A DNA stretch of 64,000 nt from Denitrovibrio sp. (GTDB lineage Bacteria > Chrysiogenota > Deferribacteres > Deferribacterales > Geovibrionaceae). Of the stretch, positions 18,737 to 26,976 are shown in pieces. The number at the start of each line of letters is the position of its first letter. The first letter of the stretch is position 1. A model generated the notes under the pieces. That model was not told the DNA's origin, did not search any database, and saw nothing but the letters and a program-made list of their open reading frames with translations. Location: NCBI GenBank assembly GCA_002869185.1, contig PKTN01000001.1, positions 620,001 to 684,000 of the forward strand, written 5' to 3'. The translations under genes and the position numbers were made by a program.

Positions 18737-18756
18737 GTAATATAAGAATTAATTGC

Positions 18757-19056
18757 TTAGTAAAGTTTTTCAACCACAAGTGAGTAGTCGGTCAATTTTA
18801 TCACCTTATAGTTAGGTTTACTGTTTATAGCAGTTGCTAGATAGAGTGATTTTTCAGGGTACATCAGGGTAAGCATGTCTGTACCACGCTCTTTAACCTC
18901 AAGAACCCACGCAGTGTATGTTAGCATCTGCTTAAGTTCCATAAGATCTCCAAGGGTTGGATTTCCAGCAATCTGTACTGATATAGATTTATTATTAGCA
19001 CCTTTAAGTTTCTCCATAACTATACTAACAAGCTTCTGAGAAACCTCACGGTTCAT
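18757..19056 (-). CDS. 99-residue frame; probable C-terminal part of the split FlgT-like protein
   Basis: The frame begins with an ATG two codons after the TAA that ends the upstream gene and is in the same reading frame (TAA-AAT-ATG). No ribosome-binding sequence precedes it. The sequence has a mixed alpha/beta pattern and no signal peptide, although its neighbours are exported, as expected of the C-terminal third of an exported protein and not of a separate one. Either a former 377-residue gene was cut by one substitution to TAA, or it is expressed by re-initiation or read-through. A sequencing error cannot be excluded. Confidence 0.55.
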   Translation of the reverse strand: MNREVSQKLVSIVMEKLKGANNKSISVQIAGNPTLGDLMELKQMLTYTAWVLEVKERGTDMLTLMYPEKSLYLATAINSKPNYKVIKLTDYSLVVEKLY

Positions 19057-19059
19057 ATT

Positions 19060-19863
19060 TTACATCATTTGGTTAGTAGCGTCATCGAGTGTCGCTCCCA
19101 TACCTCTAGCAGCAAGGAAGCCACTAGCAAGGATACGAACACTAGGACCATTCTGGGTGAGAAGTCTATATGTCAAACGACCAGTAACTACGTTGAAAGG
19201 TAATGAGACACCATAACCAACATCAGAACCCTCTTTTGCTGTGGCAGTTGTTTCAACCTTACCTACAAGGATTGTCCCTGAAAGGTGTTTTGCTGCTATA
19301 TTTCTCATAGCCATATAGTTATTAGTACGCATAGCCTGATCTAGTTGCTTAACGTTTGTTCCGTCAGTAGAAACTATATCTATAACTTCCAACTGTTGCA
19401 TAGTCAGTTCATTAATAACTGTCTCAGTAAGGATGTTGGTCTCTTCTATATGTTTATCAGGAAAGACAACAGGGATCATAACAGATATTGAAGTATTCTT
19501 TGCTAAAAGCCCAACAGCGTCTTTAGCTTTTTCAGGTATGATAGTAGCACTAATCATAACTCTATAGATCTGACCATCTTCCTCTTCACCTGTTACGGTA
19601 TAGTTCTGGATAACACCAGTAACTTCGTTCTTTATTGCTTCGTCAACAAGCACAGCGTTCTGCACAATTGTTTCAGATTTGACACGAACTCCTGATGCCT
19701 CTTCCATAGCCGCCCATTTCGCTCTAGCGACAGCTTGTAGTTTAGCACTAGTCATGTCACCACTAACGATATCTGCCTCGCCTATAGCGGTGACTGTCAC
19801 AGGAGCAGCAAATGCCACAACTGAAAACATCATTAATGAAAGCGTAAGTAATATTTTTTTCAT
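19060..19863 (-). CDS. Exported FlgT-like protein, ends at an in-frame TAA
   Basis: 267 residues starting at the ATG 1 nt after the upstream stop, with GGGGA in front. A clear signal peptide ends in 'VVAFAAPV'. The mature start 'VTAIGEADI...AKLQAVARAKWAAMEEASGV' followed by 'NYTVTGEEEDGQIYRVMISA' matches the layout of FlgT N-terminal domains (a beta strand, a long Ala-rich helix, then a 'Y..v...' strand), known from the flagellar H-ring of Vibrio and from unrelated outer-membrane proteins. The frame continues after the TAA into 99 more residues (18757-19056), so this copy may be truncated. It is third in the operon headed by the CsgG-like gene. Confidence 0.65.
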   Translation of the reverse strand: MKKILLTLSLMMFSVVAFAAPVTVTAIGEADIVSGDMTSAKLQAVARAKWAAMEEASGVRVKSETIVQNAVLVDEAIKNEVTGVIQNYTVTGEEEDGQIYRVMISATIIPEKAKDAVGLLAKNTSISVMIPVVFPDKHIEETNILTETVINELTMQQLEVIDIVSTDGTNVKQLDQAMRTNNYMAMRNIAAKHLSGTILVGKVETTATAKEGSDVGYGVSLPFNVVTGRLTYRLLTQNGPSVRILASGFLAARGMGATLDDATNQMM

Positions 19864-19864
19864 A

Positions 19865-20878
19865 TTATTCCCCACCAGTAGGAACAGTCTCTTCAACAGA
19901 CTCTCCCATAGGTTGTTCTATTATTTTCTTATATATTATCACAAATGGTATGTTTTTATCTTTTGAAATTGCAGAAAGTATTCTGTCAGAGCTTTTAAGA
20001 TCGACTATCAGCCCAGTCCCAGTAGTAGACGTGGACTTAGCGTCATAAACCCGCTTTACCCCTTTAGAGCCCAGAATTCTCTTAGCATCTGAGATATTGT
20101 CAGCAAAAAAGATGTCCTTTTTACCAGCAACACCAGAATAGACAGTCTCTTCAGTAGGAGATAAAACTTTTACAAATAATGATGGGATATAATCAATCTC
20201 TGAACTATCAACAATGATGCCACCATAGTTATATCTTCTAACACCATCAACAGGTCTATACCTGTCGCCATACTCAAGTTCTTTAAATATATTAATTTTA
20301 TCATTTTGTATTGCATCGAAGAAGTCGTTCTTTTTAACCTCAAGGCAAGCGTAGCCTTTTTGCTCGACTGCATCATAAAATCTGCCAGAGTTTTTAAACT
20401 CACCACACTCGTGGACAATACTTAAAAACTTGTCATAGTCATATTTTTTCTCTTTACCATGTTCTTCAATGAAGGCTTTACGCTCAGCATCTGTCATGGC
20501 ATCAAGCTTCGCTTTATCCTCTTCATCCTTCTCTTTATATTCGAAATACATAGGAGCCGCTTTAACAGCTTGACCAACAGTCATAGTGTCAGTTATTAGG
20601 CTATCTTGAATAACTTTCCAAACTTCACGTCTCGCATTTTGCATAGCTTCGTTTAAGGCTGCATACTTATTAAGCCCAGTGTCGGATTCTTTAATAACCC
20701 TCAATACACCATTCTCTATCAACCCAGCAAGACCAAGTGATTCCTTTTTAAAAGGTACGAATTTATATTCACCCTCTATTTCAAGAACAACATTCACATT
20801 AGCCTCTTGGTTGCTTGCATAGGCATTAGTATTAAAGATAATTATAGCTAGTAGGATAAAAACATTGATAAAACGCAT
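19865..20878 (-). CDS. Exported protein of unknown function in the CsgG/FlgT-like operon
   Basis: 337 residues, from an ATG with AAGGA 5 nt upstream; an ATG two codons earlier would overlap that site. Signal peptide about 1-20 ('VFILLAIIIFNTNAYA'). The N-terminal part has FlgT/LPP20-like features ('KYAALNEAMQNARREVWKVI'), a charged Asp/Glu/Lys-rich middle (about 115-150), then a beta-rich region with 'YGGIIVDSSEIDYIPSLFVKVLSP', which resembles domains of FlgO/LPP20-type proteins where a residue set is exposed at the outer membrane. No catalytic motif seen. It ends 1 nt before the FlgT-like gene. Confidence 0.6.
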   Translation of the reverse strand: MRFINVFILLAIIIFNTNAYASNQEANVNVVLEIEGEYKFVPFKKESLGLAGLIENGVLRVIKESDTGLNKYAALNEAMQNARREVWKVIQDSLITDTMTVGQAVKAAPMYFEYKEKDEEDKAKLDAMTDAERKAFIEEHGKEKKYDYDKFLSIVHECGEFKNSGRFYDAVEQKGYACLEVKKNDFFDAIQNDKINIFKELEYGDRYRPVDGVRRYNYGGIIVDSSEIDYIPSLFVKVLSPTEETVYSGVAGKKDIFFADNISDAKRILGSKGVKRVYDAKSTSTTGTGLIVDLKSSDRILSAISKDKNIPFVIIYKKIIEQPMGESVEETVPTGGE

Positions 20879-20946
20879 AAGCATCCTTCGGTTATATTTT
20901 AAATAAATAATATAAGGAGTTCACATTAGATACAAGGTATAAATAA

Positions 20947-20972
20947 CAGAGGACGGATATTTCCGTCCCCTG
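20947..20972 (-). terminator. Strong intercistronic hairpin without U-run
   Basis: CAGAGGACGGA (20947-20957) pairs with TCCGTCCCCTG (20962-20972) with one mismatch and a 4-nt loop. It lies just after the CsgG-like gene and before the next gene of the same strand. No T-run follows on the minus strand, so it may act as an RNA-stabilising or attenuating hairpin that raises the amount of csgG message relative to the downstream genes. Confidence 0.5.
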
Positions 20973-20987
20973 CTAGTATATGATTGA

Positions 20988-22196
20988 TTAGAAAAGTTTT
21001 TTCATTAAGCTCTGCCCTTTAAGCTGCTGACGTTTAATAATAACGCCAAGCTTAAGTCTAGCAGTCTGCTCTGGTTTACCTTTAACCTGTACCCATGACT
21101 GTGTAGCCTGAACCTGGTTAGAAATAACAAGGTCAACAGGAATCTTAGACATGTTACATGTTTTTGCGTTTGTAAGAGGGTCTTCGATAACCATGAAATC
21201 GTAAGCATCAAGCTTAGTTCCTGGTTTCATTCCTTTCTCTGAACCGAGGTTAATAAGAGCTACTTGCTTCATTCCTCTAAGCTGCTGGATATAACCACGC
21301 TGAGCGAATTTTTCTGAGAATGCAGGTCTGAGGTCATCAACAGCCTCACCCATAGCTTTCTTAGCAGCTGTTATAGCCATTTCAGGGTTAAAGTCTTTCT
21401 GCTCACCAGCAACTTCATGACCTTTAACTTTTTTGTTAATAAGCATTTTACCAGTTGCAACGTCAAGAAGCTTGATAGTCATCTCGACATTTACGTTCCA
21501 GCCAGCTTGTGTGTTAGCAGCAGCTGTAGCAGCTGACATCGCAAGGTTTAGCCAAGCATTACCAGTATTACTACTGTTTTTGGCCTTAGTTTTATATTTA
21601 GTAGCGATGTTATCTACAGTACCTGTGATGATGTATTGAACACCAGCGAGTTTACCAAGCTGTACAGATGTAGTAGGGTCACCTAGTGTCATCTGAAATT
21701 TCTGCTCAGACATTATTTGCTGAAGGTTATTACGATCGAAGATATCCATGCCACCAATATTAGACATAGTATTTTCAACAGATGATTGCGCATATTCGCC
21801 GATGTTAGGTGCGATTTCTCTCATAAATGTATCTACATTCTGAGAATATTTTCTGTTTGTTTTGGATGCACTAGCTCCACCTATACCAACGCCAACAGGT
21901 GAAGCAACTATACCAACTACAGCAGCTGATTTTCTAGTTGTTGTACTCTCTCCAGATGTTTTGGTATTTGTAGCAGTCATCTTTCCATAAGTTGTGTTGT
22001 TTAGGAATTGTGTGATAGCAACACGTGGTGTCTCAGTTTTATAAGACGCTTTACACTCTAAAGGTATGGTAACTTTCTCGATATCACCAGGTGTAATCTG
22101 GTGCGCCATAGGGTCAATTTTTGGTCCACCACCAACACAGGCAGTGAGAGCAAAAATCGCCATAACTATGAGCGACGTAACGGTAACTCTTCTCAT
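20988..22196 (-). CDS. CsgG/HfaB-family outer-membrane lipoprotein
   Basis: 402 residues from the ATG with GGAGG 8 nt upstream (a TTG five codons earlier overlaps that site). Signal peptide with lipobox 'FALTAC' (Cys about residue 20). The family core is visible: 'TPRVAITQFLNNT', a Lys-rich 'KTNRKYSQN' turn, 'VENTMSNIGGMDIFDRNNLQQIMSEQKFQ', 'GKLAGVQYIITGTVDN' and 'NVEMTIKLLDVATGKML'. CsgG forms a curli export pore and HfaB anchors a holdfast; other relatives carry FlgO/FlgP-like roles. With the FlgT-like genes behind it, an outer-membrane secretion or flagellar-outer-ring-associated function is likely. No curli subunit gene is present. Confidence 0.85.
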   Translation of the reverse strand: MRRVTVTSLIVMAIFALTACVGGGPKIDPMAHQITPGDIEKVTIPLECKASYKTETPRVAITQFLNNTTYGKMTATNTKTSGESTTTRKSAAVVGIVASPVGVGIGGASASKTNRKYSQNVDTFMREIAPNIGEYAQSSVENTMSNIGGMDIFDRNNLQQIMSEQKFQMTLGDPTTSVQLGKLAGVQYIITGTVDNIATKYKTKAKNSSNTGNAWLNLAMSAATAAANTQAGWNVNVEMTIKLLDVATGKMLINKKVKGHEVAGEQKDFNPEMAITAAKKAMGEAVDDLRPAFSEKFAQRGYIQQLRGMKQVALINLGSEKGMKPGTKLDAYDFMVIEDPLTNAKTCNMSKIPVDLVISNQVQATQSWVQVKGKPEQTARLKLGVIIKRQQLKGQSLMKKLF

Positions 22197-22264
22197 AATA
22201 ATATCCTCCAAAAAAATTTTCTGGACAATTATACATTTAAATTAATTAAAAAACAATTTTGATT

Positions 22265-22280
22265 TTGTGATTAATCACAA
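22265..22280. promoter_or_regulatory. Perfect 16-bp palindrome of CRP/FNR type
   Basis: TTGTGATTAATCACAA is a perfect palindrome with TGTGA/TCACA arms, overlapping the last codons of the uracil-DNA glycosylase gene and about 70 nt upstream of the CsgG-like ATG. The half-site spacing is 4 nt (CRP sites have 6), nearer to FNR-family geometry. It may be the operator of the CsgG-like operon; a weak terminator for the upstream operon is an alternative since a T-rich run follows on the minus strand. Confidence 0.35.
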
Positions 22281-22903
22281 GAGAGTTCAGCCATTACTTT
22301 TTGAAGGTCTTCCCAGCAAGGTTTTTTCATATTCCCATTTCTAAGAAGATAAGCTGGATGGAATGTAGGCATAACTTTTACACAGTTTAATTCGACAAAC
22401 TCACCTCGGATTTTTGTGATACCGAGTTTAGTTTTTAATAGATTTTGAGCAGCGACACTACCCAAACAAACGATTACTTTTGGTTTAATATATTCAATCT
22501 GTCTATAAAGATAAGGGATACATGTTGAAGACTCATCTTCGAAAGGATTACGGTTTTCAGGTGGTCTACATTTTACGATGTTAGCGATATAGATTGTCTC
22601 TCTGGTATGCCCCATAGCCTCTATCATCTTAGTAAGGAGTTGCCCTGAGCGACCTACGAATGGGATACCCTGCTTATCCTCTTCAGCTCCAGGTCCTTCA
22701 CCAACAAACATAAGGTCAGCCGATGTATTCCCAGTACCAAAAACGATATTATCACGAGTTTTATGGAGCTCACACTTCTTGCATGACTCTACTTCTGCTC
22801 TGAGTATCTCGAATGGGTCACCACCGTCTGGTTCACACTCCTCAGCCAAAATATCTTCTACACCATAAACTTCTTTTATCTCATTTTTATCAAACAGTTC
22901 CAT
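22271..22903 (-). CDS. Type 4 (Fe-S) uracil-DNA glycosylase
   Basis: 210 residues of the family 4 UDG: iron-sulfur ligands in 'CKKCELH' and 'VKCRPPENRNP...C', the active-site 'FVGEGPGAEEDKQGIPFVGRSGQ', and the C-terminal 'VMPTFHPAYLLRN' that carries the catalytic-loop His. It removes uracil from DNA and starts base-excision repair. It overlaps coaBC by 14 nt as the last gene of the yicC-gmk-rpoZ-coaBC operon. A 40-residue N-terminal extension precedes the Cys motif, as is common. Confidence 0.92.
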   Translation of the reverse strand: MELFDKNEIKEVYGVEDILAEECEPDGGDPFEILRAEVESCKKCELHKTRDNIVFGTGNTSADLMFVGEGPGAEEDKQGIPFVGRSGQLLTKMIEAMGHTRETIYIANIVKCRPPENRNPFEDESSTCIPYLYRQIEYIKPKVIVCLGSVAAQNLLKTKLGITKIRGEFVELNCVKVMPTFHPAYLLRNGNMKKPCWEDLQKVMAELSCD

Positions 22904-24083
22904 TCTTCGCCTTATATAGTTTTAGAGCATTACTAAGTATAAGCTCTGCAACTTTTGATTTTTCTATTTTGCCCGACTCAGTTGTAGTACCGTCAGAAAA
23001 ATATATAGATACTTCATTCTGGTCGGTCTCAAAGCCAATATCTTCTCTGGATATATCATTAGCTACAATAAAGTCTAGGTTCTTTGCATCAAGCTTCTTC
23101 AGCGCATTCTCACGAACGTCATTACTCTCAGCAGCAAAACCTACAAAGACTTGCTTCACGTCTTTATCGCTAGCAATTGTTTTCAAAATGTCTGGATTCT
23201 TCTCAAGCTCAATTGACATATTTTCACTGTTCTTTTTGATCTTCTTGTCTGAATATTCACTCACTTTATAATCAGCCACAGCAGCAGCCATAATGAGTAT
23301 ATTCACCTTAGAAAGATCAGCCTTAACAGCTGCAAGCATCTCATCAGCCGTCTGTACGGAGACACAGTTTAGACCTTCTAGGCTGACGGACACTGGACCT
23401 GCAACAACCTTAACGTTAGCTCCCATTGCCATAGCCTTCTTAGCAATAGCTACACCCATCTTTCCGCTTGAGCGGTTAGAGATGTACCTAACAGGGTCTA
23501 TTGGCTCAACAGTTGGACCTGCTGTGACAAGTATATTAACTCCCTCAAGTGGCATATCACCACATAGCATCTGAAAAATCTCTTCTGGCTCAGCCATACG
23601 CCCTTTACCTTCTGCCTGACAAGCCATCTCACCAACACCAGGTTCGATTATCTGATGCCCCATCTCTGCAAGTCTCTTCAGATTAGTCTGAGTAGCAACA
23701 TTTGCATACATGTCGACATTCATAGCGGGTGAAAAAACAATAGGTTTTTTATAAACAAGTACGGTTGAAGTTAGTAGATTATCAGCTATACCATTTGCAA
23801 TCTTAGCCATGGAATTAGCCGTAGCTGGTGCTATAACAAACTCATCCGCCCAATTGGCAAGGTCTATATGCTCGATAATATCAGGAGCAAGACCAGCGTC
23901 AAATTCATCGACGTAAGCCCTGTTTCTAGTAATTGTTTCAAATGTAAGGGGAGTTACAAATTTGCATGCGTTATCGGTCATGATTACACGAACATCATGA
24001 CCGGCTTTCATAAGTAGTCTACATAAAGTGATAGTCTTGTAACAGGCGATACCGCCCGTAACACCGATCAAATAGTTAGGCAT
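22890..24083 (-). CDS. coaBC: Bifunctional phosphopantothenoylcysteine decarboxylase/synthase
   Basis: 397 residues, starting at the ATG that overlaps the rpoZ stop (ATGCCTAA); a longer in-frame start upstream would run back through rpoZ. The CoaC half has 'GVTGGIACYKT', the active-site His region, 'APATANSMAKIANGIADN' and 'FSPAMNVDMY'. The CoaB half has 'ILVTAGPTVEPIDPVRYISNRSSGKMG', 'AAAVADYK' and the 'KKIKK' loop. It converts 4'-phosphopantothenate and Cys to 4'-phosphopantetheine in coenzyme A synthesis. The pairing with rpoZ and gmk is standard in bacteria. Confidence 0.95.
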   Translation of the reverse strand: MPNYLIGVTGGIACYKTITLCRLLMKAGHDVRVIMTDNACKFVTPLTFETITRNRAYVDEFDAGLAPDIIEHIDLANWADEFVIAPATANSMAKIANGIADNLLTSTVLVYKKPIVFSPAMNVDMYANVATQTNLKRLAEMGHQIIEPGVGEMACQAEGKGRMAEPEEIFQMLCGDMPLEGVNILVTAGPTVEPIDPVRYISNRSSGKMGVAIAKKAMAMGANVKVVAGPVSVSLEGLNCVSVQTADEMLAAVKADLSKVNILIMAAAVADYKVSEYSDKKIKKNSENMSIELEKNPDILKTIASDKDVKQVFVGFAAESNDVRENALKKLDAKNLDFIVANDISREDIGFETDQNEVSIYFSDGTTTESGKIEKSKVAELILSNALKLYKAKNGTV

Positions 24084-24324
24084 TTGCCTTTGCGATTTCG
24101 ATAGCGTCTTCTTCGACGTTATTTTGCTCGAAAGCGATCTGTTTTTCGATAACTTCACTAAGAGCAGTAGTAGTCACTTTAGTGTGATCTTCATTTTGTC
24201 TGCTTACAGTTGTTTCTGTAGGTGAGTTGAGTTCTCTAGCCCTGAGTCCTGCAATGTGTACTAGCTTAAAGCGGCTGTTCAGTTTGTCTTTTTCAATAAC
24301 TTTTTCAATATCAAGTAATGGCAC
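24076..24324 (-). CDS. rpoZ: RNA polymerase omega subunit
   Basis: 82 residues with 'NSRFKLVHIAGLRARELN' (residues about 16-33) matching the omega core that folds around the beta' C-terminus, followed by 'KVTTTALSEVIEKQIAFE'. It follows gmk with no gap and overlaps coaBC by 8 nt. It assists assembly and, in many bacteria, ppGpp response of RNA polymerase. Confidence 0.92.
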   Translation of the reverse strand: MPLLDIEKVIEKDKLNSRFKLVHIAGLRARELNSPTETTVSRQNEDHTKVTTTALSEVIEKQIAFEQNNVEEDAIEIAKANA

Positions 24325-24936
24325 TTAATCTACCTCCATAATGTCTTCTATACTATCTAATCTGTCGGCTCTAAGGTGCTCGGCAACATAAACTGCCTCA
24401 AGCTCATTAGTAGCTCTGTTAATTTCATTATTTACAATAACATAATCATACTCATGAAAATGCTTTATCTCTTCTCTCGCGTTATCAAGGCGAACCTTCA
24501 TAATCTCTTCACTCTCAGTACGTCTATTAATAAGCCTAGTTCTAAGGTCGTTCATAGATGGAGCGGTGATAAAGATGTAGATACCGTAATCAAGTTGTTC
24601 ACGAAGCTGACGGGCACCCTTAGGGTCTATATCTAGCAGAACATCACGTCCAGCAGAAAGAATCTCTTCGACTTTACTCTTTGATGTTCCGTAATAGTTG
24701 TTATGAACCTTAGCCCACTCAAGGAAATCCCCAGCATCGAGCATAGCCTTAAACTCTTCTTCTGAGACGAAGTAGTAGTCTTCGGTATCGGTCTCTTCGT
24801 GGCGAGGAGTTCTTGTGGTGTAGGATACAGAGTAACCTATAGTGTCGAACCTGCCAAGCAATCTATTACAAAGAGTTGTTTTACCCGCACCACTTGGCGC
24901 ACTAACGACAAATAATTTACCTTTTTGATTTCTCAT
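24325..24936 (-). CDS. gmk: Guanylate kinase
   Basis: 203 residues with P-loop 'VVSAPSGAGKTTLCNRLL', 'YSVSYTTRTPRHEETD' (GMP binding), 'EWAKVHNNYYGTSKS' and 'VLLDIDPKGARQL'. It phosphorylates GMP to GDP. It overlaps yicC by 4 nt and directly abuts rpoZ. Most bacteria have Ile/Val 'DIDVQGA' where this has DIDPKGA, a tolerated variant. Confidence 0.95.
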   Translation of the reverse strand: MRNQKGKLFVVSAPSGAGKTTLCNRLLGRFDTIGYSVSYTTRTPRHEETDTEDYYFVSEEEFKAMLDAGDFLEWAKVHNNYYGTSKSKVEEILSAGRDVLLDIDPKGARQLREQLDYGIYIFITAPSMNDLRTRLINRRTESEEIMKVRLDNAREEIKHFHEYDYVIVNNEINRATNELEAVYVAEHLRADRLDSIEDIMEVD

Positions 24937-25802
24937 ACCAGATTCTGCACCTGTTCTCTTATTTTCTCAATCTCGCTCTTCGCTTGTACTACATTATTAA
25001 TTATACCAGTTTTACCACTCTTTGAGCCAATGGTATTAAATTCTCTATTAAGTTCCTGACACATGAAGTCAAGTTTTTTACCGTTTGCAGCCTCTTCTTT
25101 AAGGATTTTTGCAAACTGCTCAACATGAGATTCGATACGAGTGATCTCTTCCTGAATGTCGGCTTTTTCAGACATAACAGCAGCTTCCTGAACAATACGC
25201 TCTTCGTCATCTACGCCTAGCTCATTAATACGTTTTATAAAGCGTTCTTTCCAGTGTTCGAAAACTCCGTGTCTATTCTCATCTATTTCTTTAGCAATAT
25301 CGGTCAAAGTGCCAAGCCTTGCAAGCATATCTTCTGCGAGGTTAACACCCTCTTTTGCTCTCATGTCATCGAGGCTTTTTGCACAGTCTGTCATAGCTTG
25401 GATCATAAATTTACCTAGCTGATCGCCAACATCGTCTGATTCTTCGCTCTCAAGGATGTCGCTAAAGTTTAGGACATGCTCAAGCTTAACCTCTCCTTCG
25501 ATACCGAACTTAGACTTAAGCTCTTCGAATACTGACATGTAGCTAGCTACAGTCTCTTCACGAAGGACTGGTTTGTATTGTTGTTTCTTTAGTTTTAGGT
25601 CGACATATATATCAACCTTACCTCTAACGAGGATATCTTTTACAGCATTTTTAAGATTGATCTCTATAAAATTGAAAAGTTTAGGCATTCTAAGGTTGCA
25701 GTCGAAATATCTGCTATTCACAGATTTCATCTCTATCTTCAGGTCGCAAAGATCATTTGAGGTGATCAGTTTTCCGTATCCGGTCATGCTTTTGGCGGTC
25801 AT
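24933..25802 (-). CDS. yicC: YicC family endoribonuclease
   Basis: 289 residues. The family start 'MTAKSMTGYGK' favours the ATG at 25800-25802; an ATG three codons earlier is possible. The YicC N-terminal domain ('MKSVNSRYFDCNLRMP') and the DUF1732 C-terminus ('KLDFMCQELNREFNTIGSKS') are both clear. YicC proteins are divalent-metal RNases involved in small-RNA decay in E. coli. First gene of the yicC-gmk-rpoZ-coaBC-udg operon. Confidence 0.92.
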   Translation of the reverse strand: MTAKSMTGYGKLITSNDLCDLKIEMKSVNSRYFDCNLRMPKLFNFIEINLKNAVKDILVRGKVDIYVDLKLKKQQYKPVLREETVASYMSVFEELKSKFGIEGEVKLEHVLNFSDILESEESDDVGDQLGKFMIQAMTDCAKSLDDMRAKEGVNLAEDMLARLGTLTDIAKEIDENRHGVFEHWKERFIKRINELGVDDEERIVQEAAVMSEKADIQEEITRIESHVEQFAKILKEEAANGKKLDFMCQELNREFNTIGSKSGKTGIINNVVQAKSEIEKIREQVQNLV

Positions 25803-25940
25803 ATTTACCATCCGTTTTATTAACTTCAGAAAAACTATATCTTTTTAATAAGATAAGTACCATTTTAGAGATAACAATCTTATTTGTTTCAATAGCTTTT
25901 AGGGTTTAAAATGATAACGAATATGCCGTAGGAGGTCAAT

Positions 25941-26678
25941 ATGTTTCATCCTTCTTTTATACTTATAGTACTAGTTTTAATTTTGATCGTAAATTCCGTA
26001 AAGATACTAAAGGAATACGAGCGTGGCGTAGTCTTCCGTCTGGGAAGATATGTTAGTGTCCGAGGTCCTGGTTTGATAATTCTTATCCCTTTCATCGAAA
26101 AAATGAACAAGGTCAACCTCAGAACAGTAGTTATGGATGTCCCTCCTCAGGATGTAATCACCAAAGATAACGTATCCCTTAAGGTGAATGCGGTTCTATA
26201 TTTCAGAGCTATCGAGCCAGAAAAAGCTATTTTGGAAGTTGACGATTATATCTACGCAACCAGCCAGCTTTCACAAACAACACTTCGGAGCATACTCGGT
26301 CAGTTCGAGCTGGACGATTTACTAAGCGAAAGAGAAACTATCAATCAAAAACTTCAAGATGTAATAGATTCTCAGACTGACCCTTGGGGGGTAAAGATCA
26401 GCGCTGTAGAGATAAAACATATCGACCTGCCACAAGAGATGCAAAAAGCTATGGCAAAACAAGCTGATGCTGAACGTGAAAGACGTGCAAAAATTATCGC
26501 AGCAGAGGGTGAGCTCCAAGCATCACAGAAACTTCACGAGGCATCAGAAATAATGTCTCAAAACCCTGTAACTATCCAGCTAAGATACTTACAAACTCTT
26601 AATCAGATCGCATCGGATAAGACAAACACGATAGTCTTCCCGATGTCTCTGGATGGTATAAAAAATTTAATAAAGTAG
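25941..26678 (+). CDS. Slipin (stomatin-like SPFH protein)
   Basis: 245 residues: one N-terminal membrane segment (about 5-21), SPFH/band-7 domain with '[21 protein letters not shown]' and '[25 protein letters not shown]', then '[22 protein letters not shown]' and the Ala/Glu-rich '[18 protein letters not shown]' coiled coil. AGGAGG lies before the ATG. Slipins scaffold membrane microdomains and often pair with a NfeD protease; no NfeD gene is adjacent here, which is usual for the shorter slipin form. Confidence 0.88.
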   Translation: MFHPSFILIVLVLILIVNSVKILKEYERGVVFRLGRYVSVRGPGLIILIPFIEKMNKVNLRTVVMDVPPQDVITKDNVSLKVNAVLYFRAIEPEKAILEVDDYIYATSQLSQTTLRSILGQFELDDLLSERETINQKLQDVIDSQTDPWGVKISAVEIKHIDLPQEMQKAMAKQADAERERRAKIIAAEGELQASQKLHEASEIMSQNPVTIQLRYLQTLNQIASDKTNTIVFPMSLDGIKNLIK

Positions 26679-26701
26679 CCTAATATCTAGCATATCGTTT
26701 T

Positions 26702-26749
26702 TAGGTATAGCGTTATCGTGTTCTTTGTTAATGCTTTACGCTATACCTA
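26702..26749 (+). terminator. 12-bp perfect inverted repeat after the slipin gene
   Basis: TAGGTATAGCGT (26702-26713) and ACGCTATACCTA (26738-26749) are perfect inverted copies with a 24-nt loop, 24 nt after the slipin stop. There is no clean T-run, so termination is likely but unproven. The rest of the interval up to the GAPDH gene (26750-26976) is AT-rich, with no gene seen. Confidence 0.5.
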
Positions 26750-26976
26750 TAATTTATAACTAATAATGTATGCTTCGTTGATAGGGTTTCATTATACGAT
26801 TTTACTTTTAGCTCAAAATACCTAAAAACGCGTCATAATTACACTAATCAGGTATAATTCACTATAGAAAAAACAAATAATAGATATTTTCTCTTCACCT
26901 TTTCCTATAATATGTTATGTATATTTCACCTAAATGTAATTTAATAACATTAATTAATAAATAGGAGTCGACATAA

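Noticed and set aside
19054-19062. Recoding of the TAA in the FlgT-like gene as selenocysteine or pyrrolysine
   Set aside because: Those use TGA or TAG; TAA is not a recoding codon, and no hairpin follows.
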